DNA of 32,134 bases from NCBI RefSeq assembly GCF_004153225.1, contig NZ_SEMB01000033.1:4986-37119 (forward strand). The letters are read 5' to 3'. The notes below the pieces were generated by a model. That model saw nothing but the letters and a program-made list of their open reading frames with translations, was not told the DNA's origin and made no database searches. This document shows, one piece after another, positions 7,782 to 17,168 of the stretch (position 1 is its first letter; the number at the start of each line of letters is the position of its first letter). The position numbers and the translations under genes are program-made. The DNA is from Sporolactobacillus sp. THM7-7. Lineage in GTDB: Bacteria; Bacillota; Bacilli; Bacillales; Sporolactobacillaceae.

Positions 7782-8321
7782 TCATTGTGGAATCCAGTTT
7801 TCGATTTCCTCCGCGGTCGCTTCACCGCTAAATGTGTGAATGACATGTCCGAACGAATCGATCAGAAAAATGGTCGGAACTTGATGGACGCCGAACTTTT
7901 TCTGAAACGCCCCATCCAGATCATAGAGGATGGGAAAAGGCGCGTTCTTCCCTTCTAAAAATTGCCGGGCTGCCGCCATCGATGTTTCGCCCTTTGTCAT
8001 ATTCACAGCCAGTACGGTAAGCTCGTCCGCTCCGTGTTTCTCAGATAACGTCCTAATTGTATCGAATTCCTGGAGACAGACGCCGCACCAAGACGACCAG
8101 GCCGCGGCGAGAACGGTTTTCCCATGATACGCCTGTAGCGAAACAGCTTGCTTCTTACCATCAAATAAAGTAACGTCGGGAGCCTCCCAGATCCCCTGCG
8201 AGCGGCTGTCATGCTCAGATGCGCTTTTTTCTGCCTGCACAGGCTCCGAAAGTGCGGCGCTTAGGATCGAAAGAGTGAGTACGGTGCAGACTGTGATTGG
8301 TTTTTGCATGATGGCGCTCAT
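7782..8321 (-). CDS. Secreted TlpA/ResA-type thiol-disulfide oxidoreductase
   Basis: The protein has 179 residues. A signal peptide (about 1-30, ending in PVQA) exports a thioredoxin-fold domain of the AhpC/TSA-TlpA type. The redox motif is WCGVC at residues 78-82, and the cis-proline segment QVPTIFLID starts near 147. This class reduces or exchanges disulfides outside the membrane, for example in cytochrome c maturation or spore coat/cortex assembly (ResA, StoA). The substrate here is unknown. The ATG at 8321 follows gtGGAGGgaggcgg; a second ATG at codon 5 is less well spaced. It is divergent from a small membrane-protein gene and near spx, so a link to thiol stress is possible but inferred. 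Confidence 0.85.
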   Translation of the reverse strand: MSAIMQKPITVCTVLTLSILSAALSEPVQAEKSASEHDSRSQGIWEAPDVTLFDGKKQAVSLQAYHGKTVLAAAWSSWCGVCLQEFDTIRTLSEKHGADELTVLAVNMTKGETSMAAARQFLEGKNAPFPILYDLDGAFQKKFGVHQVPTIFLIDSFGHVIHTFSGEATAEEIENWIPQ

Positions 8322-8411
8322 CCGCCTCCCTCCACTTCAATTTACCGATTAGCCGTACGGCCTATAAATAATGTACGTCAATCATAAAAAAGTATGCAAA
8401 AACCAGCGGAT

Positions 8412-8420
8412 TGTGATAAT
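8412..8420 (+). promoter_or_regulatory. Candidate extended -10 promoter for the 56-aa gene
   Basis: TG-T-GATAAT forms an extended -10 element 38 nt before the start codon; no convincing -35 is visible. Confidence 0.35.
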
Positions 8421-8458
8421 GTGAACGAGTGCATGAAGAAACGGAGGAATAAGACAAA

Positions 8459-8629
8459 ATGAATCCGCAAACAATGAGAACCATCACTTCCATATCCGCA
8501 GCCCTTATGGTTGCGGTGATTCTGATGCGCTATTACTTGAACTGGTTCAGCGATGCGGCTATCGCCGTCCTTCTGCTCGTCACGGTACTGCTCTTCGTTG
8601 CTCACTTGCTTGTCACATACAAAAAATAA
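8459..8629 (+). CDS. Small two-helix membrane protein, 56 aa
   Basis: The ATG follows ACGGAGG with an 11-nt gap and opens 56 codons to TAA. The product begins MNPQTMRTITSISAALMVAV and has two hydrophobic spans (about 9-24 and 32-51) separated by a short RYYLNWFSD loop, with a TYKK tail. An internal ATG (codon 6) is a less likely start. It is divergent from the thioredoxin gene and convergent with oppF, so it forms a lone unit. I do not recognise a family and assign no function. Confidence 0.6.
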   Translation: MNPQTMRTITSISAALMVAVILMRYYLNWFSDAAIAVLLLVTVLLFVAHLLVTYKK

Positions 8630-8686
8630 TAGGTCCGGTTACGTTTATTTTCCCGTTCGCCCGGGACACGAATGAATGTTTTCTTA

Positions 8687-9685
8687 TTACCCGACGTTCT
8701 CTGTTTGGATCTCTTCGTCATGAATGTGGCAGGCGACCCAATGCCCCTTTTTCGCTTCATGCCACTTTGGTCTGACCCGCGCGCAGATTTCCTTCGCAAA
8801 CGGGCAGCGTGTCCGGAACCGGCAGCCGCTCGGCGGGTCGATGGGGCTCGGGATGTCTCCGTGAAGAATGATTCTTTCCCGTTTGCGCTCCACTTTCGGA
8901 TCAGCGATCGGTATCGCCGACAGCAGAGATTGCGTATAAGGATGCAGCGGATGATCATAGACGTCGTCACTCGACGCCAGTTCCACTAAGTTTCCCAGAT
9001 ACATGACTCCGACGCGATCGCTGATGTGCCTGACCATCGACAGATCGTGGGCGATAAAGAGAAAGGTGAGCCCGCGCCGCTCCTGAAGCTCCTGAAGCAG
9101 GTTAACCACCTGCGCCTGTATTGAGACATCCAGCGCGGAGATCGGTTCATCGGCAATGATAAAATCCGGATCAAGAGCCAGAGCCCGGGCAATCCCGATC
9201 CTTTGCCGCTGGCCGCCGCTGAACTCATGGGGGTAACGGGTGGCGTGTTCCGTATTCAGTCCGACCGTCTCAAGCAAGTGATCGATGCGGTTCATCCGCT
9301 CCTGATTCGAGTGAGTCATGTGATGAATATCGAGCCCCTCGGCAATAATATCCTTCACCATCATCCTTGGGTTCAGGGAAGCCTGCGGATCCTGGAAAAT
9401 CATTTGCATCCGCCTACTCAAATTTTTTCTCACTTTTCGCGACAGCTTGCCGCCGATATCTTTACCGCCGAGCAGCACCTGCCCTTCTGTCGGATTGTAC
9501 AGGCGGACAATCGTCCGCCCCGTGGTTGATTTGCCACAGCCGGATTCGCCGACGAGCCCGAGCGTCTCCCCTTTATATACGTCGAAACTCACATCGTCAA
9601 CAGCTTTCAGCACTTCATTCCTTGACACATGGAAATACTTTTTCAGGTGTTTGACTTCAAGCAGTTTTTCCTTTTTCTCTGCCAT
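8687..9685 (-). CDS. oppF: Oligopeptide ABC transporter ATP-binding protein OppF
   Basis: The protein has 332 residues. It contains Walker [10 protein letters not shown], the ABC signature [15 protein letters not shown] and Walker [14 protein letters not shown], followed by the switch His in FIAHDLSMV. The C-terminal oligopeptide-transporter extension carries [14 protein letters not shown] and a later Cys in WVACHIHD; equivalent cysteines in mycobacterial OppD bind an Fe-S cluster. It pairs with OppD on the cytoplasmic face to power peptide import. It is the last gene of oppABCDF, 3 nt after oppD. No clear terminator follows. Confidence 0.96.
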   Translation of the reverse strand: MAEKKEKLLEVKHLKKYFHVSRNEVLKAVDDVSFDVYKGETLGLVGESGCGKSTTGRTIVRLYNPTEGQVLLGGKDIGGKLSRKVRKNLSRRMQMIFQDPQASLNPRMMVKDIIAEGLDIHHMTHSNQERMNRIDHLLETVGLNTEHATRYPHEFSGGQRQRIGIARALALDPDFIIADEPISALDVSIQAQVVNLLQELQERRGLTFLFIAHDLSMVRHISDRVGVMYLGNLVELASSDDVYDHPLHPYTQSLLSAIPIADPKVERKRERIILHGDIPSPIDPPSGCRFRTRCPFAKEICARVRPKWHEAKKGHWVACHIHDEEIQTENVG

Positions 9686-9688
9686 CGA

Positions 9689-10705
9689 TTATTCTCCCCC
9701 TGCTCTTATCGTTTCCGGCGGCTCCACTTTCGGCGCTCGGTCATCCAGCAGCCAGCAGGCCGTCCTCTGTGTGTCGGACAGTACGGCCTGATCCGGCATA
9801 TGCTCCTGGCACACTTTCATGGCATAGGGGCATCTTGGGGCAAACGGGCAGCCTTGCGGCGGGTCGCTCAGATCCGGGGGAGATCCGGGAATCGCCTGCA
9901 ATTTCTTCGCCTTCGAATGCAGCTTCGGCATCGAAGACAGAAGCCCCCAGGTGTAAGGATGTTTCGGCTGATAAAAGATTTCATCAAGCGTACCGGTTTC
10001 GACGATTTTTCCGCCGTACATCACAGCCACGCGATCGGCGATATTGGCGACAACTCCGAGGTCGTGAGTGATCAGGATGATTGACGTATGCCTCTTTCTT
10101 TGCAATTCCTTCAATAGATCAAGAATTTGTGCCTGTATCGTTACGTCTAATGCTGTTGTTGGCTCGTCGGCGATCAGAATGTTCGGATGGCAGGCGAGAG
10201 CGATCGCAATGACGACACGCTGCCTCATTCCTCCGGAAAACTGATGCGGATATTCATCAACACGTTTTTCTGGATTTGGAATACCGACGAGTGTTAAAAG
10301 CTCAACAGCCCGGTCTCTTGCAACGCTCTTGGGCATACTTTGATGCTTGATTAACCCTTCAATAATTTGCTTGCCAATCCTCATCGTTGGGTTCAGCGCC
10401 GTCATAGGGTCCTGAAAGATCATTGAAATCTCTTTCCCTCTGATCTTCTGCATTTGCTTTTTCGAATAATGAACCAGATTCTTTCCTTGAAATAATATTT
10501 CACCGGATGCGATTTCTCCAGGTGGATTCGGTATCAGTCCCATAATCGCTTTAGATGTCACCGATTTTCCTGATCCGGATTCACCGACAATCGCTAATGT
10601 CTCTCCTTGATTCAATTGCAAGCTGACACCGCGGACAGCCTGCACAGTAGAACCAAAGATGTTAAATTGCACATTCAAGTCTTTGATTTCGAGCAAATGC
10701 TCCAT
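9689..10705 (-). CDS. oppD: Oligopeptide ABC transporter ATP-binding protein OppD
   Basis: The protein has 338 residues from MEHLLEIKDLNVQF. Walker A GESGSGKS is at 41-48, signature FSGGMRQRV and Walker B ILIADEPTTALD follow. The C-terminal extension has CPFAPRCPYAMKVC plus a later Cys. I prefer the ATG at 10705: AGGAG lies 9 nt before it, whereas the in-frame ATG at 10714 directly abuts that AGGAG. The gap to oppC is 19 nt. OppD and OppF form the ATPase heterodimer. Confidence 0.95.
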   Translation of the reverse strand: MEHLLEIKDLNVQFNIFGSTVQAVRGVSLQLNQGETLAIVGESGSGKSVTSKAIMGLIPNPPGEIASGEILFQGKNLVHYSKKQMQKIRGKEISMIFQDPMTALNPTMRIGKQIIEGLIKHQSMPKSVARDRAVELLTLVGIPNPEKRVDEYPHQFSGGMRQRVVIAIALACHPNILIADEPTTALDVTIQAQILDLLKELQRKRHTSIILITHDLGVVANIADRVAVMYGGKIVETGTLDEIFYQPKHPYTWGLLSSMPKLHSKAKKLQAIPGSPPDLSDPPQGCPFAPRCPYAMKVCQEHMPDQAVLSDTQRTACWLLDDRAPKVEPPETIRAGGE

Positions 10706-10724
10706 TCTTTTCATCTCCTATTTT

Positions 10725-11726
10725 TCACCGCCTCAGCTTCGGATCAAAAGCGTCGCGCAGCCCGTCGCCCATAATATTGAAACAGATAAGCAATAATGAA
10801 ATAACGAGCCCCGGATACAATGTTTGATAGGGATGAATCTGTAAAATTTCATAACCCGCATTAATTAGAGAGCCAAGTGATGCCTCCGGCTGACGAATGC
10901 CAAGGCCAATAAAACTTAGAAGTGCTTCAAAGAAAATTGCGGTTGGAATTGAAAACATCGTATTAACGATAATCATGCCAAGCGAATTCGGAAGCAGATG
11001 CCGGACGATAATACGTCCGCCGCTCGATCCAAGCGTTCGCGAAGCGAGAACAAATTCTTGATCTTTCAGTTTAAGCACTTGTCCTCGGACGATTCGCGCC
11101 ATTGTTAGCCAGCTCGTCGCCAATATAGCGATCGTAATTGCCAATAAACCAGGCTTCATTACAAGAATCAGCAAAATAATCCAGACCAGATTCGGAATAC
11201 CTGCAATGATTTCCAGAATCCTCTGCATGACCGTATCAACCGCTCCCCCAAAATAGCCAGAGATCCCGCCATAAACGACACCGATAAAAACATCGACGAG
11301 GGTTGCGACGAGCGCGATAATCAGTGAGATTCTGGTTCCTTGCCATGTTCGAGTCCATAAGTCGCGGCCAAAGGAATCCGTGCCGAACCAGAAATCTTTT
11401 GTTATGCCGCGCTGTTGATATGTGTCTACTCCGTTTTCTTTGCCGTCAAAAAGAGGGATCCACGACAGTGTCGATATTTTCGGTGGCAGATTAGACCTTG
11501 TTAAATCCTGGTCATCAATATCGTACGGACTAAGCACTGAACCGATCATCGCCATCACAACGATGATAGCAATAATAACCATCGAAACCATCGCACCTTT
11601 ATTTTGAACAAATCGCCTCATGGCATCTTTCCATACACTGGTACTTTTTCTTGCAATTTTTTCACTTAACGTATGATCAATATCCGAAGGAACGAACAAA
11701 TCCCCGGTCACTTTTATATCTGCCAT
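10725..11726 (-). CDS. oppC: Oligopeptide ABC transporter permease OppC
   Basis: This 333-residue inner-membrane permease has a cytoplasmic N-terminus of about 45 residues. A first helix is near 47-67, then an extracytoplasmic domain with the FGTDSFGRDLWTRTWQGTR segment typical of OppC/DppC. Five further helices follow. The EAA-type coupling loop (ASRTLGSSGGRIIVRHLLPN) contacts the ATPases. It ends DAFDPKLRR, the normal family C-terminus. A strong GGAGGGGGG ribosome site precedes the ATG; the gap to oppB is 2 nt. Confidence 0.95.
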   Translation of the reverse strand: MADIKVTGDLFVPSDIDHTLSEKIARKSTSVWKDAMRRFVQNKGAMVSMVIIAIIVVMAMIGSVLSPYDIDDQDLTRSNLPPKISTLSWIPLFDGKENGVDTYQQRGITKDFWFGTDSFGRDLWTRTWQGTRISLIIALVATLVDVFIGVVYGGISGYFGGAVDTVMQRILEIIAGIPNLVWIILLILVMKPGLLAITIAILATSWLTMARIVRGQVLKLKDQEFVLASRTLGSSGGRIIVRHLLPNSLGMIIVNTMFSIPTAIFFEALLSFIGLGIRQPEASLGSLINAGYEILQIHPYQTLYPGLVISLLLICFNIMGDGLRDAFDPKLRR

Positions 11727-11728
11727 TG

Positions 11729-12658
11729 TTATTTCCCCCCTCCTGACACGCGAATTCTTGGATCAATTACACCGTAAAGAATATCAACAATAAAAATGGT
11801 CACAATGTACAATCCCGCATAGACTTCCGTCGTAGCCATAATCATTGGATAATCGTTTGTAACAACTGATTCAACGAATTGCGTACCAATACCGGGGATG
11901 GTAAAAATATTTTCAATAACTAGTGAGCCAGTAACAACTGCTGCCGTCAGCGGTCCGAGAACGGTGACAATCGGAATGAGCGCATTACGAATACCGTGCT
12001 TCATGACGATAGCCGAACTCGCCAGTCCTTTGGCCTCCGCCGTGACAATATAATCCTGACTGAGCACCTCGACCATTTCCGTCCGCATAAACCGGGCAAC
12101 CTCAGCCGTCACACCGATGGCAAGTGAGATAACCGGAAGTACATGATTCCACGGATCGTTCCAACCGGCAACCGGAAACAGACGCAGCTGTACACCAAAA
12201 ACGTATTGCAGGATCGCAGCAAAGATAAATGACGGAATCGAGAAACCAACGACAGAAAAAGCCATCGTTCCCCAATCAAGTGTAGTTGAACGATACATTC
12301 CGGCAATGACACCAAAAAGGATGCCAAAAATCGTTCCGACGATCATCGCCTCTATACCGAGCTGCAAAGAGACAGGAAATCTTTGCCATAAGAAATCGGT
12401 CACCGGCTGCATACCATATTGAAAAGATCCACCAAGATCGCCATGTATAAAATTCCATAAATAGCGAACGTATTGAACCGGAACCGGCTGATCCAAACCA
12501 TAATAATGCATCAATTGGTTGAGTTGTTCCGGCGTCAACCGGTTTTGCTGCTTAAACGGCGTACCAGGAAGCAGCTTCATGGACAAAAAAGTCAAAGTGA
12601 TCACAATAAAAAAAGTTAAGAGCATATAGCCAATTCGCTTTAGGATATAGTATGCCAC
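11729..12658 (-). CDS. oppB: Oligopeptide ABC transporter permease OppB
   Basis: The protein has 309 residues and starts at GTG, with GGGAGG about 10 nt upstream. The N-terminal helix and FLSMKLLPGTPF segment are typical of OppB/DppB. The coupling loop TAEAKGLASSAIVMKHGIRN and the C-terminal GVIDPRIRVSGGGK complete the family pattern, with six predicted helices. It pairs with OppC to form the channel. The 207-nt gap from oppA contains a strong hairpin that probably separates expression levels of the binding protein and the permeases. Confidence 0.95.
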   Translation of the reverse strand: MAYYILKRIGYMLLTFFIVITLTFLSMKLLPGTPFKQQNRLTPEQLNQLMHYYGLDQPVPVQYVRYLWNFIHGDLGGSFQYGMQPVTDFLWQRFPVSLQLGIEAMIVGTIFGILFGVIAGMYRSTTLDWGTMAFSVVGFSIPSFIFAAILQYVFGVQLRLFPVAGWNDPWNHVLPVISLAIGVTAEVARFMRTEMVEVLSQDYIVTAEAKGLASSAIVMKHGIRNALIPIVTVLGPLTAAVVTGSLVIENIFTIPGIGTQFVESVVTNDYPMIMATTEVYAGLYIVTIFIVDILYGVIDPRIRVSGGGK

Positions 12659-12775
12659 CGAGATTCAACCTCCCGTTTAGTAAACTTTTCTTCCAAGTCG
12701 TGATAAACGACAGGTTAGCCGTTCATCAATGCTAATTGTCCAATACACAAACGAATGATCTCGAATTAATGGAAA

Positions 12776-12807
12776 GAGAGTATATGTCTGAGGTGACATA
12801 CACTCTC
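12776..12807 (-). promoter_or_regulatory. Stem-loop between oppA and oppB
   Basis: On the minus strand GAGAGTGTATGT pairs with ACATATACTCTC (one G-T pair) around an 8-nt loop; only three T follow. This suggests partial termination or 3'-end protection of oppA mRNA rather than a full terminator. Confidence 0.65.
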
Positions 12808-12865
12808 TGTCCAAAATAAAATTCCTTTAACACCCTTTTGTTCCTTTGTCATCCCTGTCACCAGA

Positions 12866-14560
12866 TTAATGTTCCGTAATATAAGCCCGTGCAAAATCAT
12901 ATTCCGGACCATAGGACGGGAACTGAAATCCTTTGACATACGGTTTCTGCGCCCAAGTCTTGCCTTGTTGAAAAAGAGGGACAATTGGGTACTGCTTCAT
13001 CATTGTTTGTTCTGCATTCAGCAGCGTATTCCAGCGTTTCTTAACATCTCCCGTCCCCGTAGTCGCCGACTGAATCTCGCTATCAAACTGTTTATTGGAC
13101 CAGCCGGTCGTGTTTTGCGGATGACCTGTCGTCCACATATCAAGAAAAGTCATCGGATCCTGATAATCGGGAAACCAGCCGCTGAATGCCAAATCAAATT
13201 TGAATGACTGATTTAATTTCAGATAGCTCGCCCACGGCTGCTGATTGATTTCAACCGTCACACCGGGGAGATTTTTCTTAATTTGGTTGGCGACATAAGC
13301 GCTCACTTGTTTGGACGTACCCGTATCCGGAGTCAGAAGAGTCAGTTTAAGAGAATCGATACCGAGTTCGCTTTTCGCCTGATTCCAGTATTTTTTCGCG
13401 TCTGAAGCGTCACCCGCCGGATAGCCTTCATTAGGATTGGCGCTGCGGTAATCTTTCCCATCTGGTCCCGTAACGAAGCCTTTCGGAACGATAAAGTTAG
13501 ATGGAGCGGACCCATCGTTCAAAATGGTTTTCGTCAGACCATTTCGGTCAATCGCAGCGTTGATTGCCTTGCGCAAATTTAGGTTTTTCATATTCTTATT
13601 CGTCTTTTGATTGAGATAAAGGAAATAGGTACCCGAAATCAGCGCGTTTTTCACTTCATTCGGATTCGACTGTTTCAACGAGTTGACAAATTCGGAAGAG
13701 AGCTCAGTCTCGTCAAGTTCACCGGTTTTATACATATTCACCGCGGTTGATGTATCTTTAACGACCTTAAATGTCACAGTTTCAAGCTTGGTGGTGTCCG
13801 CATTCCAATAATCAGGATTTTTCTTATAAGTCCAGCTGGTACCCTTTTTCCAATCAGATAAAGTGAACGGGCCATTGTATAGAAGAGTCGACGGACTTGT
13901 CGCATATTTATTACCTTGTTTTTTAATAAAGTCTTCACGCTGTGGCATGAACTGAGGCTGAGAAAGAATGCTGTAGAAGAATGGAGGTGCCGGTCGGTCA
14001 AGAGTGACTTCCAGCGTCTTGTCGTCAATTGCCTTGACGCCGAGATTTTGATACTTTCCATACATTGGGTCTTTAGGATTCTGAATCTTATCCGCGTTCT
14101 TTACGCCGACCGAAGCAAACAGGAAGTTATATTGTGGTTTGGCTTTAGGATCGTTCTGGCGCTGCCAGCCATAAACAAAGTCTTGCGAGGTGACCGGCTT
14201 CCCGTCCGACCATTTCTGATCGCGAAGCTTGAACGTGTAGACTTTCTTGTCGGCACTCACTTTCGGCGCGCCCGCTGCGAGATCCCATTCGTACTTTTGG
14301 TTGTGCATCCTCGTCAATCCGGACAGTGTCATCTGTATCACATTACTGGACGTTGTATCCGTGCTCTGAGTCGGATCGACCGTCGGAATATCCGCGGCTT
14401 CCCTGAGCGTTAACGTTTGATTCTTGGCCAACTTTTCGCTGCCGTCTTTACTTGAACTACTGCTGCTTTCATTGCTCCCCGAGCCGCCACAAGCTGCGAG
14501 AACCATGCTTAGTGCTAAAATAAAAGACATAACTAACGACCATTTTGCTTTATGCCTCAT
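12866..14560 (-). CDS. oppA: Oligopeptide-binding lipoprotein OppA
   Basis: This 564-residue solute-binding protein (SBP family 5) is membrane-anchored. The start MRHKAKWSLVMSF is set by GGGGAGG about 9 nt upstream; longer in-frame starts up to 14641 lack a site. A signal peptide ends in the lipobox LAAC followed by GGSGSNESSSSSS, a flexible Ser-rich linker. The DPTQSTDTTSSNV segment and the LTFLxMW-like region near the C-terminus fit the OppA/DppA fold. It captures extracellular oligopeptides for OppBCDF. First gene of the operon; a ~375-bp leader precedes it. Confidence 0.95.
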   Translation of the reverse strand: MRHKAKWSLVMSFILALSMVLAACGGSGSNESSSSSSKDGSEKLAKNQTLTLREAADIPTVDPTQSTDTTSSNVIQMTLSGLTRMHNQKYEWDLAAGAPKVSADKKVYTFKLRDQKWSDGKPVTSQDFVYGWQRQNDPKAKPQYNFLFASVGVKNADKIQNPKDPMYGKYQNLGVKAIDDKTLEVTLDRPAPPFFYSILSQPQFMPQREDFIKKQGNKYATSPSTLLYNGPFTLSDWKKGTSWTYKKNPDYWNADTTKLETVTFKVVKDTSTAVNMYKTGELDETELSSEFVNSLKQSNPNEVKNALISGTYFLYLNQKTNKNMKNLNLRKAINAAIDRNGLTKTILNDGSAPSNFIVPKGFVTGPDGKDYRSANPNEGYPAGDASDAKKYWNQAKSELGIDSLKLTLLTPDTGTSKQVSAYVANQIKKNLPGVTVEINQQPWASYLKLNQSFKFDLAFSGWFPDYQDPMTFLDMWTTGHPQNTTGWSNKQFDSEIQSATTGTGDVKKRWNTLLNAEQTMMKQYPIVPLFQQGKTWAQKPYVKGFQFPSYGPEYDFARAYITEH

Positions 14561-14653
14561 AAAGCAACGACCTCCCCTTTTATTATCTGTGTTTTGGCCG
14601 GATATTCTTTTTCTTTTCTGAAGTATCAGAATAAAATCCAACCAGAAATGTTA

Positions 14654-14803
14654 TTAGAGGGTGTTCGAAAAGATTAGAAAAAAGGCCAGCGAATCTCCCA
14701 AACATGTTTCTCGTTTGCGTATACAGACAAACGCTCCCGTATATGAAACTTATGCTTTGTCTTTTTCGCGACCCTATTGACCTCCCTTTCGAACACACAC
14801 TAT
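14654..14803. mobile_element. MITE-like inverted-repeat element, copy 1 (opp leader)
   Basis: The left end tagagggtgttcgaaaag is mirrored by the right end ctttcgaacacacacta (inverted-repeat core GTGTTCGAAA). The body has an inner stem cgtttg/caaacg. A divergent second copy lies at 22606-22744. Neither has coding capacity. Possible 3-nt ATT flanks are visible on both sides. The element sits between the opp promoter and oppA. An unrecognised structured leader is the alternative. Confidence 0.6.
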
Positions 14804-14932
14804 TAACCGTTATTTAATTCAGTTATTCCGGGGTCTGTAATTAAATCGTTTGCGGACCGGCCGGATGATTGATGCTCCGTTCTCTATTTTATGTCGGAAC
14901 TATTGTTGAACACGTTTACAATAATTGTTTTT

Positions 14933-14961
14933 ATTCTATATCAAAGTGCCTATCTTGTTAA
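14933..14961 (-). promoter_or_regulatory. Sigma-A promoter of oppABCDF
   Basis: On the minus strand TTAACA, a 17-nt spacer and TAGAAT, each 5 of 6 to consensus. Transcription would begin near 14926, giving a leader of about 365 nt that includes the repeat element. Confidence 0.6.
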
Positions 14962-15026
14962 TCGAACGTAATGCCTATTTTTTAGGTCGAATTAGTCGAT
15001 ATTCGACATAAATCGATATATTTCGA
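14962..15026. promoter_or_regulatory. Cluster of TCGA motifs upstream of the opp promoter
   Basis: Six TCGA tetramers occur in 65 bp. Two of them form the palindrome gtcgatattcgac (14995-15007). The cluster overlaps and extends upstream of the opp -35. It may be an operator or activator region; the binding protein is unknown. The surrounding intergenic DNA (14811-15179) is very A+T-rich and shows no gene. Confidence 0.3.
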
Positions 15027-15179
15027 CAAAACAGAAAGGACTATTTTACTATTCAAAAAAATTTGCGTATTTATCTGTTCAAAAAAAAATTTTTATCATC
15101 TTATTATATCTAGTTTCATCCAATAAGGTTTATTGCTGAAAATCTGATGTTTTTGTAAGATAGTGATGAGGTGCTGTGG

Positions 15180-15563
15180 ATGAATGCTTTCACCAATTTG
15201 CGGTTGCTGTATGTTCTCACTTTTTGCATTGAAGGGTTATTGACATTGTTGATACAGCCGTTTTATGAACAGCCGTTTTCTCTATTTGCCTTGATTGACG
15301 CTCTGGCGACCATCAGTCTTATTTTCCTGACTATCGGTTTAATTGTTTTCGTGATTCAAGGCGGTTTTTTTGATAGGATGATTGAGAGTTTCAGGCGTTT
15401 CTCCCGATCCGCAAGATACAAGCGGCTTGGAGAAATCGATGCCGAAGCGCCGATAATCGAATATAAGCGAGGTGACGGCCGCCGGTCGCCTATAACCTGG
15501 CCGCTTATTTTTACCAGCCTCCTGCTTTTTGTTCTATCTCTCTTTCTGTCTGTACTGGTTTAA
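15180..15563 (+). CDS. DUF3899-type membrane protein
   Basis: The protein has 127 residues with three predicted helices (about 8-26, 38-60, 107-126) and a basic central cytoplasmic loop (SFRRFSRSARYKRLGEIDAE). The architecture, two helices then a charged loop and one C-terminal helix, and its position between opp and trpS fit the DUF3899 family of Bacillales; I recognise it with moderate certainty. The ATG at 15180 follows GAGGTG with a 6-nt gap; the in-frame GTG at 15171 overlaps that site. Function unknown. Confidence 0.7.
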   Translation: MNAFTNLRLLYVLTFCIEGLLTLLIQPFYEQPFSLFALIDALATISLIFLTIGLIVFVIQGGFFDRMIESFRRFSRSARYKRLGEIDAEAPIIEYKRGDGRRSPITWPLIFTSLLLFVLSLFLSVLV

Positions 15564-15603
15564 CGCAACAATTCTTCCATTTCCAGCGACCCCACCTTCG
15601 AAT

Positions 15604-15632
15604 TTGATTTTATGGGGGAAATTGTATATAAT
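15604..15632 (+). promoter_or_regulatory. Sigma-A promoter of the trpS T-box leader
   Basis: TTGATT, a 17-nt spacer and a perfect TATAAT, placed at the head of the T-box leader. Confidence 0.75.
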
Positions 15633-15639
15633 TTGTGTC

Positions 15640-15935
15640 ACTGGAAGTTATCTATTGTTCTTAAAGGCGATGAAAGAGAAAAGTACGCTGCAGAAAGCCT
15701 TCAGAGAGTCCGGGTAAGCTGTGAGCCGGGCGGCAGTCCTGCGGTGGAATGGGCTTTGGAGCCGCAATCCGAATACGGCCCGATGGTGGGCTTAACGAAA
15801 AGTAGGCATTGACGTTTTCGCGCGTTACAGCGGATCTGATTTGTATAAAAATCAGGCTGAGTTGTTTCTGCATCAGAGACAATGAGGGTGGCACCGCGGT
15901 CTATCCGTCCCTTTAAGGACGGGTAGGCCTTTTTT
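15640..15935 (+). ncRNA. T-box riboswitch controlling trpS
   Basis: The leader has the T-box core agggtggcaccgcgg (15885-15899) and Stem I features such as agagagtccggg. It ends in a terminator. A TGG specifier fits gaa-TGG-gct at 15750-15752. Uncharged tRNA-Trp would pair with the T-box, favour the antiterminator and let trpS be transcribed. The exact 5' end and specifier assignment are inferred from the consensus. Confidence 0.92.
15898..15935 (+). terminator. T-box regulated terminator
   Basis: A 13-bp stem (15898-15910 with 15917-15929) with loop ctttaa is followed by six T. Its 5' arm begins within the T-box sequence, as expected for mutually exclusive antitermination. Confidence 0.9.
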
Positions 15936-15979
15936 GTTTGGTGTCAACAGTATAAGCGGGGCGTGCTAATTAATGATGA

Positions 15980-17002
<1,023 letters not shown>

Positions 17003-17031
17003 TACCGTTTGTATTCGATTTTTCAGCGCTA

Positions 17032-17072
17032 AAAACCGGAACGTTCATGATAACGTCCCGGTTTATTTTTTT
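17032..17072 (+). terminator. Intrinsic terminator of trpS
   Basis: aaaccggaacgtt pairs with aacgtcccggttt (one A-C mismatch) and a run of T follows after one A. Confidence 0.85.
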
Positions 17073-17168
17073 GCCTAAATGACATCGCTCGTGCGTGCCT
17101 TTTTAGCAATATAAATGGTCGATCATCTTTGAAAAATGTTATTTTCGCGTTCTTTCAATTCTATTTTT

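Noticed and set aside
7433-7831. 132-aa plus-strand ORF between spx and the thioredoxin gene
   Set aside because: No ribosome site, Phe/Ser-rich random composition, and it is antisense to better-supported minus-strand features.
8641-8690. Hairpin cccgttcgcccggg as the opp terminator
   Set aside because: The stem is only four to five base pairs and no T-run follows on the minus strand.
14561-14641. N-terminal extension of OppA
   Set aside because: The signal peptide and lipobox are correctly placed only from the ATG at 14560, which has GGGGAGG upstream.
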